Source of the DNA: Branchiostoma lanceolatum
Taxonomy: Eukaryota > Chordata > Leptocardii > Amphioxiformes > Branchiostomatidae
DNA length: 64,000 bases
NCBI RefSeq assembly: GCF_035083965.1
Contig: NC_089724.1
Coordinates: forward strand, 30,898,435-30,962,434
Direction: 5' to 3'
Below are positions 20,254 to 31,055 of the stretch, one piece after another. The translations under genes and the position numbers were made by a program. The number at the start of each line of letters is the position of its first letter. Position 1 is the stretch's first letter. A model generated the notes under the pieces. The model searched no databases, was not told the origin of the DNA, and saw only the letters and a program-made list of their open reading frames with translations.

Positions 20254-21117
20254 ATGGAGGGTGGCAACATTCCAACAAGAGACATTTGCCTTCGACTGAC
20301 AGAGGACCAGATTCAGACAATGCAAGGATTTTTCGGCTTCTGGGGATGGGACTGGATTCAGATACCACTTTCTCAAGACGACTCCGGCGAGCTCCAGAGG
20401 GGCGAGCCCTATCAACAAGTGGAGGATTCGGATGTGTACATTAGCAGTGAGGACGAATCAGGCAGTGACGAGTCTATTCCACCACCCAACAACACGGCCT
20501 CTCAGCCTACTGCGTCCAACAACACAGCCTCTCAGCCTACTGCGTCCAACAACACAGCCTCTCAGCCTACTTCGTCCAACAACACAGCCTCTCAGCCTAC
20601 TGCGTCTACTTCGTCCAACAACACAGCCTCTCAGCCTACTGCGTCTACTTCGTCCAACAACACAGCCTCTCAGCCTACTGCGTCTACTTCGTCCAACAAC
20701 ACAGCCTCTCAGCCTACTTCGTCGAACAGCACGGCCTCTCAGCCTACTGCGTCTACCTCTTCAACATCCAACCCAAGTTCAAACCCCGAGGACTGCCCAG
20801 GGTGTTTTTTGGCTCCATGCGTCATGGAGAAGCAAATCAGAAAGGCGGGAATGAAGCAAGCCTTATTACACCAGAGGCCACCCCACCCAAATAATACTGG
20901 TGTACGGAGGAGGAAGTATCGGGCTGTCTGGACGCTGATCAACAAGAGGGGTGGATGGAAGGACGAGAGATACCTGGCGAGAAAAACACAGCGAATGTTG
21001 GAAGATGGATTCCAGATAGTAAAGCGTGACGTCATGCCAAAGTGTGTGCTAGACGCGGTGAGGAGTTTTTATCCTAACCCCGCGGGCCAGCCTTATCTGG
21101 GGCATAAGTGGGATTGA
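20254..21117 (+). CDS. Single-exon protein with P2X7 C-tail-like cysteine domain
   Basis: 287 residues from the ATG at 20254; an in-frame ATG at 20104 would add 50. Parts in order: a short N-terminus (MEGGNIPTRD), an acidic stretch (SSEDESGSDES), a low-complexity linker of NNTASQPTAS repeats (about residues 79-170), and a C-terminal domain with CPGCFLAPC, then YRAVWTL and RDVMPKCVLDAVRSFYPNP..GQPYLGHK. The Cys spacing and the R.V.P.C...(I/V)R..YP.P.G.Y.G.K ending resemble the cytoplasmic domain of P2X7 (human ending ILPSCCRWRIRKEFP..), which also occurs in many invertebrate proteins without a channel. No membrane segment is present, so it is not a P2X channel. Function is unknown, perhaps a nucleic-acid or GTP-binding accessory factor by analogy. 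It is divergent to the Mutator-like gene and could be its partner. Confidence 0.7.
   Translation: MEGGNIPTRDICLRLTEDQIQTMQGFFGFWGWDWIQIPLSQDDSGELQRGEPYQQVEDSDVYISSEDESGSDESIPPPNNTASQPTASNNTASQPTASNNTASQPTSSNNTASQPTASTSSNNTASQPTASTSSNNTASQPTASTSSNNTASQPTSSNSTASQPTASTSSTSNPSSNPEDCPGCFLAPCVMEKQIRKAGMKQALLHQRPPHPNNTGVRRRKYRAVWTLINKRGGWKDERYLARKTQRMLEDGFQIVKRDVMPKCVLDAVRSFYPNPAGQPYLGHKWD
20488..20762 (+). repeat. Coding 30/45-bp repeat (NNTASQPTAS)
   Basis: About eight copies of AACAACACAGCCTCTCAGCC plus TACTGCGTC, some extended by TACTTCGTCC, form the Ser/Thr/Asn linker of the single-exon gene. All units are multiples of 15 bases, so the frame is kept. Confidence 0.9.
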
Positions 21118-22300
21118 ACTTGGGATTGAAAGTGGGACACGGACTGTGAGTTTGAAACATGTACTTTTTCTTTGGAACACTAACATTTCTAGATTGTGAT
21201 TTGTAAGTAGAAATAGACAAAATTATTTTCTTTATATCCACATCGACATGCTGTGCTGCATATATAAACTACCCGCCGATCTTGGAAATGGACAATGACA
21301 ACCGGATGTAAGGTTCGTAAAAACAAAACGTTGCTCGATACTTAGCCCTTGATAGTGTAATTACTAGTATGTGTAAATAAGTGTAAATATGGCGGTTTCA
21401 GTTGTAACACAAAGTAGTATATACATGTACATGTAAGGTGCGATTTTGTCGCATCATTTGACAAAGAAAATATTAAACTTATGATCCGATGTCGTGGCAT
21501 GTTTTCTTCACCGTTTGTTGTAACTCATGTAGGCAAGACAATACTAGCCTGAGTGCAAGCCTATTTAGCTTCCGTCCGCTACCCTAGCTCCGCTGGGCGA
21601 CCCAAGCTCCGCTGCCGGGAGCAGAACTTGGGTAGCGTACGGAAGCTAAAAAGGCAAGCCTGGCTGATTTCTGTAGCTACTTGCCTGAGAAACCTGATAC
21701 AGGGCATTACAGGCCGAGTAGGCCAGCTCGGGCTCGCTGGCCGGGCAGAATGTTTACACTCACAGCAGGGTACTTTAGCCAGTGTTGCGATCGCTAGCAG
21801 TGCCTGGTACCAATTAGATTTTGAAATTTTGCCGGTAACAGGGTTGTAATGTACAGAAAACAGATATTATACGACACTGTGTGTATTACAAATTATGACA
21901 TTGCTCAAAACGTGATGAGGGATACTTCAGACGTCGTTATGCCGAAAACTGGCCCAAAGCAACCCGTCAGTAATAAGATATTGCCGATAACACGGGAGCT
22001 ACACGGAAGGCTATACCTTCCAGTTTGAATCAACCGCACTGTTTCCCTCTCAACCAATGAGCATCGCCTGTATTTATAATCTCGGACGCTCTTTAAGAGT
22101 ACATGTCTGTAAGGATCAAACAATGGTGGCAAAAGTAAAAAAAATCGATTGAGCTTATATTTTGCACAGTGATAGTATTTGGCCCACACCCCCTCAAAAC
22201 AGCCTTCTTTCTGCTCAAAACCATGTATTGCCATAGTAACAGGCCAAACAAGCTATTCAAGGACACACAAAAAGTTGCCCTGCAGGGCTACAATTTAGAC
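21118..22300. other. Intergenic region
   Basis: Downstream of the single-exon gene. ATTAAA near 21471 could be its polyadenylation signal, but this is uncertain. A foldback repeat is noted separately at 21566-21648. Open frames at 21553 (+) and 21905-22234 (-) show no domain. Confidence 0.4.
21566..21648. mobile_element. Foldback MITE, family shared with 48274-48361
   Basis: TAGCTTCCGTCCGCTACCC (21566-21584) pairs with GGGTAGCGTACGGAAGCTA (21630-21648) with one mismatch. The arms resemble those at 48274-48361 (TTAGCTTTAGTCC, CTACCCAAGCT), so both belong to one hairpin family. Confidence 0.7.
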
Positions 22301-22329
22301 ACACTGTGTGAGTCCTGGGAAACTACAGC

Positions 22330-22545
22330 CCTTGACCGTTCTTCCTGACGAAACCACATCAACAGAGGTGCTACCTCTCACGAGCAGAACCGCTGAAGCT
22401 GATCTATGAGAGAAAACGTGCGTCCAGAGCTGCTGCCACACCCCTACAGCAACCCACCTGTGCCCGACCTGTGGCAGAGCCTTCAGAACCCGCATCGGGC
22501 TGATTAGCCACAGCCGGACACACCGTTCATGATATGATGACGTGA
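22330..22545 (+). pseudogene. LINE reverse transcriptase C-terminal zinc-knuckle remnant
   Basis: One frame at about 22467-22535 reads CPTCGRAFRTRIGLISHSRTH, a Cys2-His2 finger typical of the C-terminus of many invertebrate non-LTR reverse transcriptases. An in-frame stop lies a short distance upstream and no polymerase motifs are seen, so this is a 5'-truncated, broken copy. Confidence 0.7.
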
Positions 22546-22639
22546 TATCTTGGTCGACGAACACTTTATGTTTCCTGCCTTATAGAATTATAGACCTCAA
22601 GAACGTGACTGGACAGGGCTGTCCTCAGGAATGTTAGCT

Positions 22640-22790
22640 GAGGAATTCCTATGGAATGCCCGGAATTCAAGTCCCACTGGAATGTCAGGAATTCGAGTCC
22701 CAAAGGAATACCAGCAATTCGAGTCCCAATGGAATGCCAGGAATACCTGGAGTCCTAATGAAATGTCAGAATGTCCCTGGGAATCTTAAT
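22640..22790 (+). repeat. Degenerate minisatellite, about 30 bp
   Basis: Four to five imperfect copies of GGAATTCGAGTCCCAATGGA plus ATGCCA. No coding evidence. Confidence 0.75.
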
Positions 22791-22865
22791 CTACAGAAAT
22801 GTTACGTTGTAAAAATGTGTCCCCGACAATTCTCGGATTTGCACAGGATTATATCAGCAGGATAA

Positions 22866-23764
22866 TCATCTAGTACTGGTAGTAAATACTATTTAGTCTT
22901 GTGTGAATCTTTCTGCTTTGCTGAATTTCCTTGCGGCAGTGAACTTTTTCATTGATCGATCTGAATATTACATCCGCTTTTACCTCGTTCCAGATTCTGT
23001 CTTTCGTCAAGTAGTTTCTGTCTGCATGTGGTATATGGCTTGGGCATGTTTGTGATGTCATGAATGGGAATAATGCCCTTTAATTAATGGGGATCATATA
23101 TAAGCAATTGAAGTAGTCTTTATCAGTTCAAACTTTAAGTTATGACCTGTTCCCAGAAGAGGGCCATTAAATGTTATAGTTGTAAGAACCAGCATTGAAA
23201 CATCTAAAAACATCGAACAGCCACACACTGTTTTAAATCATTCTGGGGACCAATATTCAAACTAATTTACATATACACGTTATGTATTTTCTGATCATGG
23301 CTTCCCCCTTTTCATCCTCACACTGTATAAGGCAATGATTCGGGTACAAATTACCAGGACGGTAACTAAAATATTTTCTTTGCTATCTATTCACAACATG
23401 TGCGTTTTAAAGTCCAACTCTCATTACGGAAACCAAATTACATGTATGACATTGCCCTCTTAAAAGTTCTTGTTACAGTAATTGCTCTGTAATAAACTAG
23501 TAGATAAATCAAGACACATGTATCAGCTAAAGTCTTTCAAAGACAAGATTCCTGCCTTTTTTGTCATTTTCGTTGGTATGTTACCATAGGCGGTGAAGAA
23601 GTAACAGTGCGTACATTTGATATAACGTTAAGTCTTCTTTAGAGACTACCTAACCTATCGCCAAATCTAAATTTGACTCTGATACATTAACTTAGAAGCG
23701 GCTTGATTGGAATGGTTTACTGACTTTTTTACCCTTAGCGTCGTCTGATTTTCTGCCAAGCACG
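22866..23764. other. Non-coding DNA, no gene seen
   Basis: AT-rich sequence without a convincing open frame or repeat structure. It precedes the secreted peptide gene and would contain its promoter; no TATA box is evident. Confidence 0.4.
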
Positions 23765-25001
23765 ATGAAAACGACCCTGGTGTTGCTTCTTGCTGTCCTG
23801 GTCATCTCTTCTGTGATGATGACAACGGAGAGCTGCGCGCGGTGGTGGTCGTGGTGGTAGAGGAGACGGACAAAATCAAGGGGTAAAGGTGCTGCGTATG
23901 TGAATGTGTCTGACATGTATTTTTGTGTGTTTGTTTTTGTGTTTGTATGTGTGTCCTCGGGCATGAGTGATCGATTTGTGCGGAGAAATTAATCTTGAAG
24001 TTATTGTTGGAAGGTCGTTTGCAACAAAACGAGGAGATAGAAAAACGTTACGAAAGTATCGTTTAACACGTGCTGGTAGATTTTGGAGTGACTTTAATCC
24101 GAGAACTAGCGAACGAAATTGAATGATATTTGTTTAGGTATTAGTAGCAAATGAAACTAATCTCGAGACTGTTTAGCTCACTGAAGAGTTAGTTACTCTT
24201 TCACTAGTCATGGCAGGGAAGACAAGCACTGTGTACAGTAGTAGTATTTACAGGTTCATTGTACCGAGGAATTTCGCATAGTTTTTTTCGCCAGAACAAT
24301 GAACCGTGGACCACGGCTTAACGTACCGTCCTAGGGACTGCGACATTTTCCAGCCCGATGAGCGACACAGCCGGGATCCAAACTCAGGCTTCTTGGTCTA
24401 GAGGCAGGGTCACTATTATAACCAATGGATTACGCTAAGACAAGAAGTTTGGAAATTGCCTCCATAGTTTGCCATGAAAAGCGTCTGCTTGTGTATGAAA
24501 GTAGAATAGGAATGAGCAGCTGAAAAAAAGTGTTTTTTTTCATTGGTGACATTTGCATTTAGCCCAGGCATAGGCATAGGAGCGTGATGGAGTGGTTGGC
24601 CAACCACCAGGTCGAGGATGGGGGCCGCCAAGAGGAGGTGGACAATCCGGGGCCAGCAGAGAAATGATAAATGGAAAGGTAAAAAAGTATAAATGTTTCT
24701 ATGACATTGACTTGTGTTTGAGTATGTGTGTCTTAAGCTTCTTTCTTATCTAAAAAAATCCTCGAATCAATCCAAGAACCAAGGAGACATACATGCATAC
24801 GATTTAATTAAAATGACTCCCCGGCTCATGAAACCGAAGATGTATTTTTTTTCTAATAGTCAAGTGTCTGGAATACAAAAATGTACTAAATGTATGCATT
24901 GTATATTTTACCATTGTGTTTATCTAAGTCTTTTGCTTTTTTTTTTTTTTTTGCTTTTTGGACAGATAAGGACAAAGTGGCAATGCACTCATTTTTTGTA
25001 G
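23765..25001 (+). pseudogene. Small secreted Gly-rich peptide gene, 3 exons, one-base frame break
   Basis: An ATG at 23765 opens a clear signal peptide (MKTTLVLLLAVLVISSVM) followed by TESC, then a stop at 23858. In the +1 frame the same exon continues as a Gly/Arg-rich stretch (GGGRGGRGDGQNQG) to a GTAAAG donor after 23882. Exon 2 (24580-24678) begins in phase and is also Gly/Pro/Arg-rich (PPGRGWGPPRGGGQSG). Exon 3 (24966-25001) follows a long pyrimidine tract and ends in TAG at 24999-25001. Matching phase and composition suggest one secreted peptide of about 80 residues, interrupted near the GCGCGC run at 23835-23840 by an extra base. The family is unknown; short Gly-rich basic secreted peptides are often antimicrobial, but that is only a possibility. 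The break could be an assembly error, an allele or true decay. A SINE lies in intron 1. Confidence 0.45.
24190..24435 (-). mobile_element. Second tRNA-derived SINE family, copy 2 (antisense)
   Basis: Related to 9425-9650: on the minus strand TAGCGTAATCCATTGGTTAT is followed by GTTTGGATCC (B box-like) and a body that includes GTTAAGCCGTGGTCCACGG. Located in intron 1 of the secreted peptide gene. Confidence 0.7.
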
Positions 25002-25044
25002 CTTATTTCTAACAGTGCAACATGCATAGCTTGATAAGGTAAAG

Positions 25045-25245
25045 GTAGTCCCATGGCCTTTTTAAGCTGTATGGGTAGTGGGTTTTTAACCTTCCACCGA
25101 CTTTAAAGTCATATATCCATTTTTACCTGGGCGGGGTGAGGAAAGTGCAAGGGTACAACATCGGTTGCGTCAGTGGATTCCAACCCGGGATCACCGGGTT
25201 CTAGGCCAAAATAACCTGCCGTTACATTTCGTTTACGTTACATGC
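25045..25245 (-). mobile_element. Degenerate SINE fragment
   Basis: On the minus strand GGGTTGGAATCC resembles a B box. It is followed by a body with GTACCCTTGCACTTTCCTCA, which resembles the GTGCCCTTG..TTTCCTCACT part of the V-SINE-like family at 174-586. The A box is not clear. Confidence 0.4.
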
Positions 25246-26982
25246 GCTGAAAGGTAAGACTATCAGGGTGTCTAAAAGATCTAAAATTTCGGTGTACACT
25301 GCTCATGGTATATGGTTGTATTTGTGTTTCTGTGCAGGGCAGTCGGGGTGACTATCACGCGTCCTCCGCGTGATAACTGACGGCCGTCAAGAACTTCTCT
25401 GGCATAGTCCTTTATTAACATTAGTGTTGCCAGCTTTGCAGGACTGCAATGCAACGCGTAATAAGTGTTTAAAATTTGTTTGAGGTGCATAATTATCAAG
25501 AACAGGGAAGCAAGAGTGATTGCAGTTTTTTCGAAAATGTCTGGCATGATTTAGATGTGACATTATCTTATTTTTTTTATTTTTTTCCATAGGCGTGTTA
25601 ATTTTTTTAATTTTTTGTGCACATATCTAAAACTATAGATAGTATGATAAGTACATATAAGTGGATATAGGTAACAGAAAGGAAAGGCCCCTTTTTAAGA
25701 CCCCTGTCAGGATCAAGGATACTAACCACACAAAAAATAAACTATAGGCTAATAATAAAACAAATACATAAATACTACGAAATAGTAAAATTGTAGAAAA
25801 ATGAAGGCAAAACTACTAAAAGTAAAATGAATTAGATAATAGCTTCCATAGTTGGCGTGGACTCAACATAACAACTATGGTGCTACCGATAGGACCTTTA
25901 ACAAGTCAGGCACAATATTCTCTTATATATATGGCAAAAGATCTCTAGCATTAAAAAAACATTAAGAAAGTGAAGGTGAATATGCAAAGCATTTATCTAT
26001 AAGTATATGATAACAAAATATATCAAATGATATACTTCTTCCCATGTACTGTTCACTTATTCACTGTTCACTTTCCTCGCCCTCCTCTATCAGCGCTGAA
26101 ACCCGAAATGTTCGGCAAACCCTCCCGGTCTCAGCCCTGATCTTTTGAACGGAGATTTTGGCTTCTGGGGGCGGCACTGACAGTTGCTCATAATTAATTA
26201 ATGAGCTAGCCTTATTTGGCACAAACAGCCGTTAGTTGCTCATGAATAATTATGTAGCGATGTAAGACGTAAGTTGATTGGCTGATAACTTCCCATCGTC
26301 CTTTGCGGCTTTGCTCGAGATGAGCTTAATTAAGCAAACCCTCTGATTGGCTGAAAGCTGTTTGGTGGTGACGTTGCGTGTTCAGGGGCTCGGAAGAGTA
26401 GGGCCGCTATGGGAGGTAACGAACATATCGGGTCTGCTGGGAGGATGGCTTTCCTAAACGTTGGACCCATGTCAGTACTAGTTCTTTTCCACTTTCCTCA
26501 AGTACATGTGAAAACAGCATTGGCACTTGGTTTATTGGCACTTCACCTTGACTTGTACAGTAGTGACCCATACTACACTTAGCAGTATTTTAGCAGTATT
26601 TTTTCTATACCTATCTTCTCATGCCTCTGTATCTGAACCTTGACCTATAAGGTATAGGCGATGGTCAGTACAGAACAATGGAGGCCATAATGCAAAGACA
26701 ATCTCATGGCAAAGTGTAGTCTCCATCACAGACTCCATGAGTCAAGTATATTGAGGGCTAACTGAGATGTTATTTATCAATGATGGCATTTCAGTTCTCT
26801 TTGTGCTAGTTTTGTGAGTGGTTGGCCTTCTTTGAGACCCTGAGATTCACGAGACTCTATGGAAGCCTGCCACAAGAAATTGAGAAGAAATAGAACTGAT
26901 ATGCCATTAAAAACTCATTATAAGCACCAGAAAGCATTTCTTATGGAGTCTGCTATGGAGGCTAGGCAAACTGTGGCATACC
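25246..26982. other. Non-coding DNA between the peptide gene and the zinc-finger gene
   Basis: AT-rich. 25560-25620 is an A/T homopolymer-rich stretch. Two GATTGGCTG phrases (CCAAT-type) lie near 26275 and 26344. No convincing gene or defined mobile element was found. Confidence 0.4.
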
Positions 26983-28518
26983 TCAATAGTGAGTAGCCAT
27001 GTGGCTAACCAAACCTCCTTTCCGACGCGTACAGTACTCACACAGGTCACACTTGTATGGTTTGTCTCCTGTATGTGTTTTCATATGTCTGGATAGGTTG
27101 GACCTAGTGGTGCGAAATCCACACACACCGCACAGGTAAGGTTTCTCGCCAGTGTGCTCTTCTTTGTGCCGACTCAAGCTCTCTCTCCAGGCCGTGCTGA
27201 AGTCACACTGGTCACACTTGTACGGCTTCTCTCCTGTATGTACTCTCATGTGTTTGGAGAGGTAGGACTTGTTAACTGTAGTGTAACCACACTCCTTACA
27301 CATGTAGGGTTTGTTGCCAGTGTGTTTCGCCATGTGTATGACCAAGTCCGTTTTTCTAGCTGAGTAATAGTCACACTTGTACAGATTGTCTTCTGTATGT
27401 ATCTTCATATGCTGGCGAAGACAGGATCTATCAGGTGTCCTGTACCAGCACTCGCCACACATGTACGGCTTCTCACCAGTGTGTTTTGCCATCATGTGTG
27501 TTTTCAAACTGTCTTTCCAAACAGTGGAATAATCACACTGATCACACTTGTACGGTTTATGTTCTTCATGTTTGGCCATGTGTACCCGTAGACGCTCTTT
27601 CGCAACAGTAGAAAAGTCACACTGGTCACACTTGTGAGGTTTCTCCTCTGCTGACATATGCGTACCCATGTGTCGTTTCAGACGGTCTTTGCGACTTGCA
27701 GAATAGTCACATTGATCACACTTGTAAGGTCTTTCTCCAGTATGCACTGCCATATGACAGTTAAGATGGCCGGGGTTAGTCGTTCTGTACTCGCACTGCG
27801 AACACATGAAGGGTTTCTCACCAGTGTGATTAGCCATGTGTTTGACCAAGTATGATTTCCTGATTGCTGCGTAGTCACACTGGTCACACTTGTACGGCTT
27901 CTCTTTAGTGTGTGTTTTCTTGTGGAGGTATAGCTTGTACTTATCAGCAAACCTGAACCCGCACTCCTTACACTCAAAGCGTTTCTCACCGGTGTGTACG
28001 AACCTGTGTCTATCTAGACTTATCTTCCAGACTGTTGAGAAATCACACTGATCACATTTGTACGGTTTCTCTTCTTCATGTTTGGCCATGTGTTCCTGTA
28101 GACGCACTTTCCGAACAGTAGAAAACTCACACTGGTCACACTTGTGTGGTTTCTCCCAAGCTGACATATGTGTACCCATGTGTTGATTCAGATTGCTTTT
28201 ACGACTTGTGGAATAGTCACACTGCTCACACTTGTGCACCTTTCCCTTTGCTCGACCCATTGGTTGCGTTGCTGTGTCAGGCTTCGAACTGGTCGCAAAG
28301 TTAGGCTCCACAGAAATGTTCTGTTTCTCATCAGCGCTTCCCTGGTCGAAATAAAGTTGTGGCACTTGGAAAAAGCCAGCATGGCTGCTGCTTATGTCCA
28401 ATGGTTCTGCTTCAGGCACGTCTACCATCACACTTTGTGATCTGCCAACCAGAACTTCGGTGGGAGTCCAACAACTTCCCAGAACATCAGAGGGAGACCT
28501 GGAAATCCACGATGTCAT
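26983..28518 (-). CDS. C2H2 zinc-finger protein, 15 fingers
   Basis: A minus-strand coding exon ending at 26983. The frame is open back to 28650; the ATG at 28518 was taken (511 residues), but an ATG at 28428 in good context is equally possible, and an upstream 5' exon may exist. A Ser/acidic N-terminus of about 90 residues without KRAB, BTB or SCAN is followed by 15 tandem fingers of the YKCDQCDYSTxxKxxLxxHM type, joined by TGEKP, EEEKP or AEEKP linkers. Finger 11 reads YKCDYYSARK and lacks its second cysteine, and finger 14 has a short loop. Such proteins are sequence-specific DNA binders in the nucleus; the target here is unknown. Repeated finger pairs (HMGTHMSA..EKPHKCDQC twice) show internal duplication, common in expanding zinc-finger families. 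Confidence 0.9.
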   Translation of the reverse strand: MTSWISRSPSDVLGSCWTPTEVLVGRSQSVMVDVPEAEPLDISSSHAGFFQVPQLYFDQGSADEKQNISVEPNFATSSKPDTATQPMGRAKGKVHKCEQCDYSTSRKSNLNQHMGTHMSAWEKPHKCDQCEFSTVRKVRLQEHMAKHEEEKPYKCDQCDFSTVWKISLDRHRFVHTGEKRFECKECGFRFADKYKLYLHKKTHTKEKPYKCDQCDYAAIRKSYLVKHMANHTGEKPFMCSQCEYRTTNPGHLNCHMAVHTGERPYKCDQCDYSASRKDRLKRHMGTHMSAEEKPHKCDQCDFSTVAKERLRVHMAKHEEHKPYKCDQCDYSTVWKDSLKTHMMAKHTGEKPYMCGECWYRTPDRSCLRQHMKIHTEDNLYKCDYYSARKTDLVIHMAKHTGNKPYMCKECGYTTVNKSYLSKHMRVHTGEKPYKCDQCDFSTAWRESLSRHKEEHTGEKPYLCGVCGFRTTRSNLSRHMKTHTGDKPYKCDLCEYCTRRKGGLVSHMATHY

Positions 28519-29083
28519 CCTGCTCTGTATGGGGTGCAACGTTATGTTACTAAGTAGCTTCCTCCATTTAAACCACGTTGCGAAGAAAAGGTATTCTCTC
28601 TTCAGAATCACACAAATCATAGTGCCTCCCTCCCCACATGCCATGTGCATGCATGTACATGAAACTCATTTGCCGTCCGCCCTCAAAATATCTTAAAAGG
28701 CTCCGGACAATTCAGGGTTACAAATAAAGTAGACAATATTCCGTAGCATACCTCTATTCGTGCTCCAAATGTCGTGTTCTTAGTAATCGCAAAATTTCCT
28801 AGAAATTTCCAAGAAGTTTATCTGCACCATGGATCATGGAGGACACGGAGAGGACACGTCGACAGAAAGGGTCAAAAGAGGTCAAAGGTCGTATGATAAC
28901 CTGATGATAACAATTTGGTCAATGTAGCATGTTTGAGGCTCCTCTGCCACTGCTCAGCTTCAAGCGTGTACTATAAAATCATCCAATATCGAAACGAACA
29001 AGTTATTAACAAATAAAATCCACTTGATGCCAGCACTAATGAATTAAAAAGCTCAATGATAACACAGTGCGTTTGTAAAAGGT
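28519..29083. other. 5' flank of the zinc-finger gene
   Basis: Upstream on the minus strand. It probably holds the promoter and any 5' exon of the zinc-finger gene, but no core promoter motif is clear. No other gene was seen. Confidence 0.35.
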
Positions 29084-29425
29084 AGAGTCCGTTCCAAGTG
29101 ACCGCAAGGGTTGTTATTGTCATAATTTCGAAATATTTTTCAATTCATTGTAATTATTTGTGTAAGAGATTTGATCCTTTTGAAACATTTTGAATGTCAT
29201 TTCAACTGAAATATTTCTAAATTTTCTCAAACTTTAGATTGGAATATTCATGATGTAGAATATGATATTTACAATAGTTTCTACATAATGGTAACAACAT
29301 TCTACCATTATTCACCATTTTCTATCATTTCTTACCATTTTTAACCATTATTTGTAACATCTTTATAAATAGGTCAGAGGGCTTGGAGAAGAAAGCAATT
29401 CACACATCCTTGCAAAGTATAGGGA

Positions 29426-30856
29426 ACTAGAGTTCCACGAACACATTATCTTCGCCAAATAATCAAGGCTTATTGTGGAGAGTGATTAATATTTACATGC
29501 TTATCACCCCCTGCAAACTTGATCATACACCACACCGTTTGAAAGTTATGATGGGGGGGGGGGGAGAATGAGTCCACTCTAGATAGGGATAAAACTCATT
29601 TGGTGGTACAGGACTAGTATTTGTGTATAGTGTGCTGATATATGTTATAACTGGTCATCATTAAAAATGAAAGTTCTGATTAGATGGTACAGTCAATATA
29701 TATGAATAGAATACATCTTTACTCCACATCATACACATTTTGCAAGACATAGTACATGTTACTTTTCCATACGGTGCTAGGTAATACCTAGCAGTGTACT
29801 CTCTGAGCAGAGGAGTTGGTCCGGCTGGTTATTCACATGTTTTTAGGTGTTTTGTAAGGCTTTCTATTTTGTTTCCTTTCCGTTATGTCTCCAACCGTGT
29901 GTTTGACAAAAATGCAGAAACTGAACACTTTTAAAAAAACCGGACCCACACATCTGTTTGAATTGTAGTGAGACTGCCCCATTTGTTTATTTATGTACAC
30001 CATCTGTTTATTTACACTTCTAGGCAAGGCCTTCTGCTGGCCTGTTTCGGGAACACTGTCACACGGCCCATTATGGAATGTAATAGATTTACAATTATCC
30101 TTACTAATTATGCAGATTAGCTCCTGTTATCTATAATTAGACATCGATTGTGTAAAGCACCATCTGAGCTCTCTACATACAAAACTTCACGACAATCTCT
30201 TCACCCCTTCTCAAGTAATACGTGTCCGAATGTCAAAACAAAAACACCCACTGCAGTTCTAAACAAGCCGCTAGGGAGCCCAAACTTACAGAACTTACTT
30301 CTTGTGGCATGAACTATCTACCACACAAATATCATGACCATAGCACTTTCAGAAAATATGCCACTAAATTTTGAAGCTCCGCTGCAGTACCTTAGGTACT
30401 TGCTAGAAGGCCCATTATCGAACTTGACCTTCCTTTCCGTAAACCCTACCCATCCACTAAATATCATACAGATCCATCAACAGCTTCTTGAGTTATGTTG
30501 TCCACAAGAATTACACATCCACACAAAGCCCGCTGCAGTACCGACGGAAAATGCCAGGAGAACCATTTTTTGAACTTGATCTCTGTTTCCACAACATCTA
30601 CACACCTGCAAAAAATGATGAAGATCCATCAACGTTTCCATCACTTTTTTCGCCTACATGCAGTACTGTTGAAAAACGCAAGGTAAACCATTTTTGAACT
30701 TGACCTTCCTTTGCACAACCACTACACACCTACCAAAAATCATAAAGATTCATCAAAGGTTTCTTGAGTTATGCTCTTGACATACATACAGACCCACCAA
30801 ACAGCTGGCTCAACCGAAAACATAATCTACCCCGAGTACTATAGTACTCGGCGAAG
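29426..30856. mobile_element. Interspersed repeat with TTCGCC..GGCGAA ends, copy 2
   Basis: Same family as 5270-6759, matching along the length (for example ATTATCTTCGCCAAATAATC near the start and TAGTACTCGGCGAAG at the end) with small indels. It contains a long G run near 29553. No coding capacity. Confidence 0.8.
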
Positions 30857-31055
30857 AAAACAATGCTTTCCACAAAGGACCAAGCAGTGACCTACAGTGA
30901 TATCTAAAGATGTACAAAAGCAGACAGAAGGGCCAGATTAGCACCTACTTTTATGGGGGCAATCACCATTCTACCATTGTTAACCATGTTCTACTATTTT
31001 TTGTAAATATTTCTAAATGTTAAAGAATCCTATAGATGTTTAGAAATCATTCTAA

